A stretch of 21,591 nt of DNA, taken from an uncultured Eubacterium sp. Lineage in GTDB: Bacteria; Bacillota; Clostridia; Lachnospirales; Lachnospiraceae. The notes beneath the pieces are model-generated. The model worked only from the letters and a program-made list of their open reading frames with translations, was not told the origin of the DNA and did not search any database. The stretch lies in contig CAJTSV010000041.1 of NCBI GenBank assembly GCA_910579075.1, forward strand, positions 1 through 21,591. Reading direction: 5' to 3'. Every line of letters begins with the position of its first letter. The stretch's first letter is position 1. Of this stretch, positions 14,398-21,493 are shown in pieces. A program made the translations under genes and the position numbers.

Positions 14398-16857
14398 TCA
14401 GCCGCATTGGAAAATCGTCATGTCCAGCCCGCGGCCGCTGTTTTCTTTTATCAGCTGTTTCAGGCGCTGGCGCATTTTTTTCTGATAGGCCGTGCTTCCA
14501 ATGTCCGTATGTTCCGGCGTATCTGCCATGAATGCATCCATTCCATGTATGATGTTTATTATCAGCGCATCTCTCTGGCCGACAGTCAGCTCCGGGTCAG
14601 CAGGCTCGTAGCGGACGCACCATTCAAAATGCACGCTTGTGCGGAGTTCTGGATAAGGCAGGTCATACTGGCGGCTGAAATCCGGCGGAAGGTTTCCAGT
14701 CCTGTCACGGGGATAATCCGACTCGCTTTCTGTACAGGGCAGTGTTACGGTCAGAAAGAGGTAATCTTCTTCGGAAAGCTGGCTTTTCAGCTGGCTGCAG
14801 CCATTCTGGAACAGGCGGTTTTTTGCTTCCCATAAAGATGGGTCATTTTCATACTGCTGCGTAACATCGTTATAAAAGTCTTTCAGCTTCCTGTCCTGAT
14901 AACCGTTTGTTTTTAAGGACAGGACCTGTCTGATATATGCCGGAATACTGCTGGATGTGGTTTCGGCAAATTCCGGCTTTCCTGCTTTGGGATTGACAGC
15001 GGAGCCTTCCGGGCCGTACAGGCACCGGTCAATGGACAGACGGATGTTTCCGTTCTGGCTGACGGCTGCGGCGTATTTTTTCAGTGCTTTTTCCGCCTGC
15101 TTTTGTACTTTTTTACAGGAGGAAGCCGAAGCATCTGCAAGAACCGCTTCTGTCTGGGATGACAGAAAGCTTTGTGCAGCCTGGTAAAGCCCGCGGTATG
15201 CCTGCTCATATTCCGATATTTTGATATCCCGGTTTAAAATTTTTACAGTGGCATTGAATTCCAGCTCCGCTGTCTGGCCGTTTTGCAGGGGACGCTCTGC
15301 ACCGGCACTGGTGATATGGCTTGTTTTCCATACGCCGCTTGTCAGGGGCAGGAGCGTATTATACAGGAAAAATGCATCTTTATCCGTAAAACGGCTGAGA
15401 CGGATGCTGTCTTCCCGGGCAGCTTCATGCAGCAGTTCCATGCCCTGTGGGGTGTCAAGCCCGGAAACGGCGTGTTCACGAAAGCTGTCAATAGTCATAT
15501 CCTGGTAAGTGTCGGTTTGGAATGCAAGCAGGCTGCGGTATTTGGATAACATGGTATCAGGCAGGCTGCCTGCATCGGGAAGTGCGGAAGGATTTTTTGC
15601 AGCGGCATGCCTGTCTGGCAATGTGCCGTCCTGCCGGGTATCGTTCAGGGACTGTCCGGGTTTTGCGTAAGGAGCCGCAGGTGCTGCATAGCCGCCCATC
15701 AGGAAAGAGCCAAGACAGATTCCTGCTGTAACAGCGGCCGCAGCAGCGGTCGTTTTTTTCGTTCTTTTTTGTTCATTCATAATCGCACCAAGCCTTTCTT
15801 TGAGCTGTTTTGCGCCTTCGGTCAGTGTGAGGGAAGAAGCAGTGCCAGCGGGGATTATTCTGGAGCACATAAGCAGGGTGTCTCCATAAGCGGTTTTTTC
15901 TTTTATATTTAAGGAACGCACGACGGCTTCGTCACAGGAAAGCTCACAGGCCCTGCCGGTTTCCTGCTCGAGCAGCCGGATAAAAGGATTGAACCAGTGA
16001 ATGCAGACAGCTGCCTGGATAAGCCATTTGTAAAACAGGTCACGCCGTTTGTAATGAGTCAGCTCATGCATAAAAATAAATGCAAGCGTGCTGTCGCTCA
16101 TCCGGCTGCGCGGGATGGCAATGCAGGGATGAAAAAAGCCGGTCATAACGGGGGAAGCAGGCTGCGGATGGTAATAAAGCTCCACGGGCCTCTGGATGCC
16201 GCAGGCTTCTTCACATGCCGCAAGCAGGTTCAGCAGACGGATGTCCGATACCGCGGTGCCTTCTGTGCGGATATGCCGTACAAAGCCCCGGTAAGCGCAG
16301 ACTCTGCGAAAAAACAGTCCCAGTGCCGCAAGGAGCCATGTGCAGAATATGCAGGCTGATATCCAGTGCAGATTCCTGGATAACCGGCTGTAAGGAACTG
16401 CCTTCTGAACAGCCGTATCTGTTCTGCCAGCCGGTCTGCCAGTATCGGAAATGCTGCTGTCCGGACTGGAATTTGTGCTGTCATTCTGGCTGTCTGCATA
16501 TAGAAATCTGTCAGTATCGGATATGCCGTTGTTCAGGCTGGAATGAGAGCTGTCAGCCAGTCTTCCTGCAGACTGTGATGTGCTGCCAGTTTCAGAAACA
16601 GTGCCTTGTGCTTCCTGCGGGGACAGCCGGGCCATGCGGGCTGTGGCTGCTGTTTCGGCTGCCTGGAACAGAGTGCTGACAGGGGCATGCCCGGGTGTAA
16701 ATGGCAGCAGGAACCGGAGCGCTGCGGCCAGCCAGATATAGTACTGCCAGCATTTGCTGAACCTGTTTTTGTACAGCTGTTTTAACAGGAGCAGCAGCAG
16801 TGTCAGCAGCGTGCCGGACAGGGAAAGCGATAACAGTATTTTCAAAAAATGGTTCAT
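14398..16857 (-). CDS. BlaR1/MecR1-like M56 metalloprotease sensor with a novel ectodomain
   Basis: The 819-residue membrane protein begins with hydrophobic segments at about 5-27 and 35-53. A long Ser/Asp/Thr-rich stretch (about 75-155) with a duplicated 24-residue unit follows, then a third membrane segment (164-183). The M56 zinc protease core has HELTH at 264-268, with ELSCDEAVV (305-313) as the downstream zinc-ligand region, and a fourth segment lies at 371-390. In BlaR1 the part after this is a penicillin-binding domain; here there is no SxxK/KTG pattern. Residues 435-819 instead look like two related units (see findings). It overlaps blaI by four bases (ATGA), so the pair is a sensor-repressor operon. 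The ligand is unknown. Confidence 0.85.
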   Translation of the reverse strand: MNHFLKILLSLSLSGTLLTLLLLLLKQLYKNRFSKCWQYYIWLAAALRFLLPFTPGHAPVSTLFQAAETAATARMARLSPQEAQGTVSETGSTSQSAGRLADSSHSSLNNGISDTDRFLYADSQNDSTNSSPDSSISDTGRPAGRTDTAVQKAVPYSRLSRNLHWISACIFCTWLLAALGLFFRRVCAYRGFVRHIRTEGTAVSDIRLLNLLAACEEACGIQRPVELYYHPQPASPVMTGFFHPCIAIPRSRMSDSTLAFIFMHELTHYKRRDLFYKWLIQAAVCIHWFNPFIRLLEQETGRACELSCDEAVVRSLNIKEKTAYGDTLLMCSRIIPAGTASSLTLTEGAKQLKERLGAIMNEQKRTKKTTAAAAAVTAGICLGSFLMGGYAAPAAPYAKPGQSLNDTRQDGTLPDRHAAAKNPSALPDAGSLPDTMLSKYRSLLAFQTDTYQDMTIDSFREHAVSGLDTPQGMELLHEAAREDSIRLSRFTDKDAFFLYNTLLPLTSGVWKTSHITSAGAERPLQNGQTAELEFNATVKILNRDIKISEYEQAYRGLYQAAQSFLSSQTEAVLADASASSCKKVQKQAEKALKKYAAAVSQNGNIRLSIDRCLYGPEGSAVNPKAGKPEFAETTSSSIPAYIRQVLSLKTNGYQDRKLKDFYNDVTQQYENDPSLWEAKNRLFQNGCSQLKSQLSEEDYLFLTVTLPCTESESDYPRDRTGNLPPDFSRQYDLPYPELRTSVHFEWCVRYEPADPELTVGQRDALIINIIHGMDAFMADTPEHTDIGSTAYQKKMRQRLKQLIKENSGRGLDMTIFQCG

Positions 16858-17240
16858 TCTTTCGTCCTTTCTTTTACAGTCTGTTTCCAGAATGCTTCCA
16901 GCTCGTTCCAGTCGTTATCGGTCAGGGAATCCTGCTGCAGCAGGGCTGCCACCAGGTTTTTGGCATTCCCTTCATAGACCCGGTCTACAAAGTCGTGGGT
17001 CTGCGCAGACTGGTATTCCTGTTCGGTTACAGTGGCAATGTATTCATTGCGCCTGCCGATTTTGCGGGTTTTTAAGTAGTTTTTTCCGGCCAGCCGGGAG
17101 AGCAGGGTCAGGACGGTATTATTCTTCCATTCGCTCTGTTCCTGCTCCAGTTCTTCCATGATAAGGGAAAATAACGCGCTGCCGCCGCATTTCCAGATGA
17201 TTTTCATCAGTATCAGTTCGGATTCTGAAATCTGCTGCAT
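16854..17240 (-). CDS. BlaI/MecI-family repressor
   Basis: The 128-residue protein starts MQQISESELILMKIIWKCGG, the conserved BlaI opening (SE-x-E-x-x-x-M-x-x-x-W). The winged helix follows (LEQEQSEWKNNTVLTLLSRL, then GKNYLKTRKIGRRNEYIATV), with a C-terminal dimerisation helix. In known systems the paired BlaR1 protease, once it senses its ligand, causes cleavage of BlaI and frees the promoter. AAAGGAGG precedes the start. The stop overlaps the start of the blaR1-like gene. Which genes it controls besides its own operon is open; the divergently read recombinase is the obvious candidate. Confidence 0.92.
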   Translation of the reverse strand: MQQISESELILMKIIWKCGGSALFSLIMEELEQEQSEWKNNTVLTLLSRLAGKNYLKTRKIGRRNEYIATVTEQEYQSAQTHDFVDRVYEGNAKNLVAALLQQDSLTDNDWNELEAFWKQTVKERTKE

Positions 17241-17269
17241 AAAAGCCTCCTTTCTTTTGTTAACATTAT

Positions 17270-17310
17270 GTAGGTATAACTATATTAACACGGCGTAGGT
17301 AATAAGTCAA
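17270..17310 (-). promoter_or_regulatory. blaI-blaR1 promoter with paired operator boxes
   Basis: Read on the minus strand, TTGACT (17305-17310), a 17-base spacer and TAATAT (17282-17287) make a good sigma-A promoter. GTAGGTA occurs at 17270-17276 and 17295-17301, 25 bases apart, one inside the spacer and one just after the -10 box. On the minus strand these read TACCTAC, close to the TAC-x-x-TGTA half-sites of BlaI/MecI operators, so autorepression is likely. Confidence 0.7.
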
Positions 17311-17482
17311 CGCTTTTTTGAAATCTGTTTTACTGGAAAGTGTAACACATTTGGGGTATAACGTTTATGGGATTGCAGGGAGCAGCCCGGACGGTTATGG
17401 AAAACAAAAGATAACGGTTTGCGGCGCGGCTGGCAGCTGCACGCATGTCCTGCTGCCGGAAACCAGAAATGAGGGAGGAAGG

Positions 17483-18085
17483 ATGAAGAAAAAACGATTT
17501 GGCTATGCCCGTGTAAGCAGCCACGAACAGAAAGAAGACCGCCAGCTGATTGCGTTAAAAGAAAACGGCGTGCCGGAAACGAAGATATACATAGACCGGC
17601 AGTCTGGAAAAAATTTTGACAGGCCCCAGTATCAGAAGCTGCTGCGCAGGCTGGATAAAAATTCCATTCTGTTTGTCAAATCCATCGACCGGCTTGGAAG
17701 GAATTATTCGGACTTAAATGAACAGTGGCGCATTATTACAAAAGAAAAAGGGGCGGATATCGTCGTGCTTGACATGCCGGTTTTAGATACAAGGCGGGAT
17801 AAAAACCTTCTGGGCACGTTTATCAGCGATATTGTGCTGGCACTGTTAAGCTATGTTGCGGAAAATGAGCGCATCAGCATCCGCCAGAGGCAGGCCGAAG
17901 GAATTGCTGCTGCAAAGGCGAGGGGCGTGAAGTTCGGAAGGCCCCAGGTGCCGCTGCCGGATAATTTTGAGGAAGTGCACAGGAAGTGGCGGGCAAAGGA
18001 GCTGACGCTGAACCAGGCGGCACTGGCCTGCCGGCTTCCCAAGAGCACGTTTTTTGATAAGGCAAGGGCAGCGGAGCGGCGGTAA
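17483..18085 (+). CDS. Serine recombinase (resolvase/invertase family)
   Basis: The start is taken at ATG 17483, right after GGGAGGAAGG; the frame is open further upstream, but that part is not resolvase-like. The 200-residue product is a normal small serine recombinase. FGYARVSSHEQKEDRQL holds the nucleophilic Ser12, DRQSGKNFDRPQYQKLLRRL and VKSIDRLGRNYSDL hold the active-site Arg residues, and FISDIVLALLSYVAENERIS is the long E helix, followed by QRQAEGIAAAKARGVKFGRP. A C-terminal HTH closes the protein (LTLNQAALACRLPKSTFFDK). Such enzymes resolve cointegrates or invert short DNA segments. No transposase or obvious invertible segment sits next to it. Confidence 0.9.
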   Translation: MKKKRFGYARVSSHEQKEDRQLIALKENGVPETKIYIDRQSGKNFDRPQYQKLLRRLDKNSILFVKSIDRLGRNYSDLNEQWRIITKEKGADIVVLDMPVLDTRRDKNLLGTFISDIVLALLSYVAENERISIRQRQAEGIAAAKARGVKFGRPQVPLPDNFEEVHRKWRAKELTLNQAALACRLPKSTFFDKARAAERR

Positions 18086-18093
18086 GGAAACAG

Positions 18094-18186
18094 CTGTCCG
18101 GTTTTCTGCTGCAGATATGCATGGAATGCAGCGGCATTCGGACAGGAATGCATGGGAATGTGCCAGTCAGGCATACTGCTGCAGAT
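18094..18186. repeat. Cluster of short repeats after the recombinase gene
   Basis: CTGTCCG (18094-18100) and CGGACAG (18139-18145) are inverted. GAATGC (18124-18129) and GCATTC (18134-18139) form a tight hairpin around AGCG. CTGCTGCAGAT occurs directly at 18106-18116 and 18176-18186. No T-run follows, so this is not a plain terminator; it may be a recombinase-site region. Confidence 0.45.
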
Positions 18187-18229
18187 TCGCCTGGACAGCA
18201 GGGAAGCAGATAAGAAATGGAAAATAAGC

Positions 18230-18281
18230 TTGACATTGTTCCGAAAATGCCTATAATAAAGATATGGAAAGCAGACTTTCC
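18230..18281 (+). promoter_or_regulatory. Promoter and dyad before the XRE regulator
   Basis: TTGACA (18230-18235), a 16-base spacer and TATAAT (18252-18257) are a perfect-consensus promoter pair. Nine bases later GGAAAG-CAGA-CTTTCC (18266-18281) is a perfect 6-bp dyad at the start of the transcript, a likely binding site for the regulator encoded next. Confidence 0.8.
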
Positions 18282-18298
18282 GTAGAAAGGAAGAAGAC

Positions 18299-18502
18299 AT
18301 GAAAAACCGGTTAGGGGAACTGCGCAGAATACACGGCATCCGTCAGGAAGAATTAGCCGCTGCACTGGAAGTATCGCGCCAGACAATCGGCTCGCTGGAA
18401 AATGGCAGGTACAATCCGTCCATCCTTCTGGCATTTAAAATTGCACGGTATTTTCAGATGGCCATTGAAGATATTTTTATTTATGAGGAGGAAGAAGCAT
18501 GA
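18299..18502 (+). CDS. XRE-family HTH regulator (short, YozG-like)
   Basis: The 67-residue protein is a single Cro/CI-type HTH: LGELRRIHGIRQEELAAALE, then VSRQTIGSLENGRYNPSILL, then AFKIARYFQMAIEDIFIYEE, the standard five-helix pattern with the SRQTI recognition helix. AAAGGAAG lies upstream. Its last codons overlap the start of the membrane protein gene (ATGA at 18499-18502), so the two are made together. Small XRE proteins of this kind usually repress their own two-gene operon. Confidence 0.92.
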   Translation: MKNRLGELRRIHGIRQEELAAALEVSRQTIGSLENGRYNPSILLAFKIARYFQMAIEDIFIYEEEEA

Positions 18503-18921
18503 AACACAAAACAATGATTTGGATTTTGTCAGCGGGGGTTTTTCTGATTCTGGCCGGACTGGCTGTTTATGGCATGGGAGTGTATAAATTTCTGCCGGTT
18601 CCAAGGCCGGACCTGGCTGTGGCGGGGATGGCGCTTATCGGGAGCATTCTGGCGCTTGCCGGGGCATGTCTTTTACTGGACAGCAGGATGAAGACAAAGG
18701 AAATGGAAATCGAGGAAAAAGACGAGCGGAATGTGATGATACAGACTGCTGCCCTGGCGTATGCTTTTATCTGCATGTATGCAGCTTTGTTTCTTGTCGT
18801 ATTTGCGCTGGTTTTTACCGGATATATGAATGTGGTATCGTGTTTTTCCATTATGGGAGTTCTGATACTGGGAGCCGGTGCTTATTTTCTCAAGTTCTGG
18901 GATTTGCAGAAAAAGATGTAA
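18499..18921 (+). CDS. Membrane protein paired with the XRE regulator
   Basis: The 140-residue protein has four hydrophobic segments (about 8-28, 40-60, 84-106 and 115-133). Between the second and third lies a charged loop, RMKTKEMEIEEKDERNVMIQ. The motif EEKDERN-x-x-I followed by two helices is what I associate with small DUF2178-type membrane proteins that travel with XRE regulators. That placement is from memory and the function is unknown. The four-base overlap with the regulator gene points to a linked job, perhaps sensing or modulating it at the membrane. Confidence 0.8.
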   Translation: MKHKTMIWILSAGVFLILAGLAVYGMGVYKFLPVPRPDLAVAGMALIGSILALAGACLLLDSRMKTKEMEIEEKDERNVMIQTAALAYAFICMYAALFLVVFALVFTGYMNVVSCFSIMGVLILGAGAYFLKFWDLQKKM

Positions 18922-18942
18922 AATTTTCATAAGCCTTCGGAC

Positions 18943-18971
18943 TTGATTTTTCGGGGCATCTGGGGTAAGAT
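18943..18971 (+). promoter_or_regulatory. Desulfoferrodoxin promoter
   Basis: TTGATT (18943-18948), a 17-base spacer and TAAGAT (18966-18971) lie 90 bases before the start codon. The leader that follows holds an inverted repeat: GCTTTCCGG (18981-18989) and CCGGAAAGC (19027-19035). Confidence 0.6.
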
Positions 18972-19060
18972 TAGAAAAATGCTTTCCGGCTGCAGGCAGT
19001 GAAAAAGCATCGGATTCACCTGACATCCGGAAAGCGTAAAAAGAAAGTGAGGAAAAGGAC

Positions 19061-19435
19061 ATGGAACAGAAATTTTATATTTGCGAGCATTGCGGCAATA
19101 TCATTGCGATGGTAAAGGATGCCGGGGTTCCGGTGATGTGCTGCGGACAGAAAATGAAGGAGCTTGTGCCGGGCACCGTGGACGCTGCAGTAGAAAAGCA
19201 TGTGCCGTCGTATCAGGTGGAAGGGAATCTGGTAAAAGTAAATGTAGGCTCTGTTGAGCATCCGATGATGCCGGAGCACAGCATCGAGTGGGTTTCCCTG
19301 CAGACAAAACAGGGCAACCAGCGCAAGGTGCTGCATCCGGGAGACAAGCCGCAAGTATGCTTCGCAGTCTGCGAGGGTGACGAGGTCGAGGCCGTATATG
19401 CTTACTGCAACCTGCATGGTTTATGGAAGGCATAA
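19061..19435 (+). CDS. dfx: Desulfoferrodoxin (superoxide reductase, two iron centres)
   Basis: This cytoplasmic enzyme reduces superoxide to hydrogen peroxide, protecting anaerobes from air. The 124-residue protein has the desulforedoxin domain with Cys8, Cys11, Cys27 and Cys28 for centre I. The catalytic centre II ligands are His47, His67, His73, Cys116 and His119, in the motifs EKHVP, SVEHPMMPEHSIEW and CNLHGLW. All ligands are present and the length is normal. GAGGAAAAGGA lies upstream. It stands alone, with its own promoter and a strong terminator. The stop codon falls inside the first unit of a tandem repeat. Confidence 0.95.
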   Translation: MEQKFYICEHCGNIIAMVKDAGVPVMCCGQKMKELVPGTVDAAVEKHVPSYQVEGNLVKVNVGSVEHPMMPEHSIEWVSLQTKQGNQRKVLHPGDKPQVCFAVCEGDEVEAVYAYCNLHGLWKA

Positions 19436-19535
19436 GCCGCAGCAGAAGATACAGCCTGTGTGATTTATAGAAGGCATAAGCCGCAGCAGAAGATACATCC
19501 TGCATGGTTTATGAAAGACATAAGCCGCAGCCCGG
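19420..19535 (+). repeat. 44-bp tandem repeat over the dfx 3' end
   Basis: Copies start with TTTAT at 19420, 19464 and 19508. The first two are full 44-base units and the third stops after about 25 bases, where the terminator stem begins. Each contains CATAAGCCGCAGC. Copy 1 includes the last codons and stop of dfx, so the repeat arose by duplicating the gene's own 3' end. Confidence 0.85.
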
Positions 19536-19582
19536 ATGCCGGAAAGTGTTCTTTTCCTGGCATCCGGGCTGTCTGTTTTTTT
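19529..19582 (+). terminator. dfx terminator
   Basis: AGCCCGGATGCC (19529-19540) pairs perfectly with GGCATCCGGGCT (19559-19570). The stem can extend inward with GGAAA and TTTCC around a bulge, and GTCTG followed by seven T residues comes after. It ends transcription from the left, seven bases before the convergent chemotaxis gene stops. Confidence 0.9.
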
Positions 19583-19588
19583 CTGTAT

Positions 19589-21385
19589 TTATGCTTCTGA
19601 CGGACTTACGTGGAATTTTCCGATTTCTGCCTGCAGCGTTTCAGAGCTCTGCTTTGTTTTCATGACCTGTTCAAGCACTTCTGCGGATTCCTTCGCAATG
19701 ACGGAAGCGCGATGCGCGATTTCGGTCGTGCCCTCTGCGCCTTCTTCTGCGGCTTTGGAAATATCATTCATGGAGCTTTTGATATGTTCCATATTTTGAA
19801 ACAGCTCCTGGGCAATCGTGCTGAATTCGCTCATTAAGGAATCGACCGAAGAACCGTCCTTGTCATACTGTTCCCCGATTGTCAGGAATCCTTCATAATC
19901 CGATGTCACATCATGTATGACAAAATCAAGCAGCTTGCGTGCATTGGAAGAAAGATTCTGTACGGCCTGGGTGACTTCCTGGGTCACTTCCTGTATCTGG
20001 ATAACCGTCTGGCGGGACTGTTCGGCAAGGGTGCCGATTTCGCCTGCTACGACAGCGAAGCCTTTTCCGGCTTCCCCGGCACGGGCGGCTTCGATGGAAG
20101 CGTTTAGGGACAGCAGGTTTGTCTGGGAAACGACGTTCATAATAACGCCTGAGAGCTCATAAATCTGGTCAATGACTTTTGCATTTTCCAGTGCGGTTTC
20201 CAAATCCTGCTGGATTTCCTTTTTCAGGCGGGCAGCCTTGTGCTGTGCATTTTTTATCTTTTCGTTGGTTTCCCCTGCGCGGCCTTTGATTTCTGCGGCT
20301 CCCTGCGCGCCATCCTGGGAACGGCGGGCAATGTGCTGGACAGAGGAGTGGACTTCCCCGGCAGAATCATTTGCGAGCGTAGTCGTAGCGGCGGTTTCTT
20401 CCATGCCGGCTGACAGCTGCTCGGCTGCGGCAGATACGTTAGAGATATCATCGTTGAGCTTGGCCACGCATTCGCTGGCAGAGCCGGCTGCATTGCTGAT
20501 GGTTTCGGATTCTTGCTGTACATGCTGGATAAGGCTTGCCGTAGCGGTTTTCATATCGCTGATGCACCTTGCGAGATTGCCGAAATCATCCCGCCGGCCC
20601 TGGAATTTTTTCATAAAATTTTTGGTATAGTCTCCCGCTGCCATGTGGTTTAATTCTTCGGAAGCGGCTTTTAAGGATTTTGCGATATCTGTGACAATCA
20701 AAAGCGCGATGGCTGTCATCAGCAGGATGGATATGGCCATGGACATCATCGAAAGCCGCCTTGTCCGGGTAAATATCTTTTTGACATCTTCGTTGTTTTT
20801 GACAGCGTGGTCTTCCAGGTCATCGGTATAATTTCCGGTGCCTATGACCCACTGCCATGGCTCAAATGCTTTGCTGTAGGCGCGTTTTAAGGAATCCTCC
20901 GTGCTGCCCTGCTTTGGATAGTAATATTCGGTATATCCGCCGTCTGCCTGCCGCCCGTTTTGAATGATTTCTTTAATCATCTCTTTTCCGTGGCTGTCTT
21001 TTTCATTCAGGCGGTTTGTGCCTTCGGTTTTGCTGCCTGGCAGGACGATATTGTCCCCGTCATAGGTGTCAATCCAGAAATAACCGGAGTCACCGTAACG
21101 AAGCTCCCGCACGATATCTGCGGCGGCTTTCTTTGCTTCGTCTTCGGTAATAAGCCCGTTTTGAAAATTCTCGTATTCTTCTTCCAGCAGCGTAATGACA
21201 TTTTCTACCTGGCCTTTAATCTGCGTATCGTAGTCGTCATAAAGAAGGTCCTTTATGCTCGAAACGGACTGCTTATATGACTGGTTCATGCCATTCATGT
21301 TGATGATGCCCATCACCAGCATGGATATGGCGGCAGCGGCAGTCAGTATGATTAATTTGGTCCGGACTTTTAAGTGTGCAAACAT
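19589..21385 (-). CDS. Methyl-accepting chemotaxis protein with Cache-like sensor
   Basis: The start is taken at ATG 21385, with AAAGGGG eight bases upstream; an ATG ten codons earlier would overlap that site. The 598-residue protein has a first membrane segment (about 8-30) and an extracellular sCache/dCache-like domain, with GDSGYFWIDTYDGDNIVLPG, then GYTEYYYPKQG and KAFEPWQWVIGTGNYTDDLE (small-ligand sCache_2 pattern). A second membrane segment lies at about 215-238 and is followed by a HAMP region. The signalling hairpin has the conserved tip NLLSLNASIEAARAGEAGKG followed by FAVVAGEIGTLAEQSRQT. It would feed CheA/CheW in the cytoplasm. No other chemotaxis genes are in the window. Cache domains of this type often sense carboxylates, but the ligand is not known here. 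Confidence 0.93.
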   Translation of the reverse strand: MFAHLKVRTKLIILTAAAAISMLVMGIINMNGMNQSYKQSVSSIKDLLYDDYDTQIKGQVENVITLLEEEYENFQNGLITEDEAKKAAADIVRELRYGDSGYFWIDTYDGDNIVLPGSKTEGTNRLNEKDSHGKEMIKEIIQNGRQADGGYTEYYYPKQGSTEDSLKRAYSKAFEPWQWVIGTGNYTDDLEDHAVKNNEDVKKIFTRTRRLSMMSMAISILLMTAIALLIVTDIAKSLKAASEELNHMAAGDYTKNFMKKFQGRRDDFGNLARCISDMKTATASLIQHVQQESETISNAAGSASECVAKLNDDISNVSAAAEQLSAGMEETAATTTLANDSAGEVHSSVQHIARRSQDGAQGAAEIKGRAGETNEKIKNAQHKAARLKKEIQQDLETALENAKVIDQIYELSGVIMNVVSQTNLLSLNASIEAARAGEAGKGFAVVAGEIGTLAEQSRQTVIQIQEVTQEVTQAVQNLSSNARKLLDFVIHDVTSDYEGFLTIGEQYDKDGSSVDSLMSEFSTIAQELFQNMEHIKSSMNDISKAAEEGAEGTTEIAHRASVIAKESAEVLEQVMKTKQSSETLQAEIGKFHVSPSEA

Positions 21386-21484
21386 TTTCGCAACCCCTTT
21401 CTTTTGCAGGCGCATAAAAAACAGTCTTTTTCCGTATGGCTGCTGTTCATGCTATTGTCACTGTATTTCCAGTATCTGGTTTTC

Positions 21485-21493
21485 ATTTTAGCA
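21485..21493 (-). promoter_or_regulatory. Possible extended -10 for the chemotaxis gene
   Basis: On the minus strand TGC-TAAAAT forms an extended -10 about 100 bases before the start, in an AT-rich stretch. The matching -35 is poor (CAATTC). Nothing else is seen from 21386 to the end of the window. Confidence 0.3.

Noticed and set aside
17318..17482. Longer start for the serine recombinase
   Set aside because: The 55 extra residues are not recombinase-like, while ATG 17483 has an excellent ribosome site and gives the usual family N-terminus.
19420..19535. CRISPR-like array
   Set aside because: The 44-bp units are back to back with no variable spacers and only two and a half copies, so it is a plain tandem repeat.
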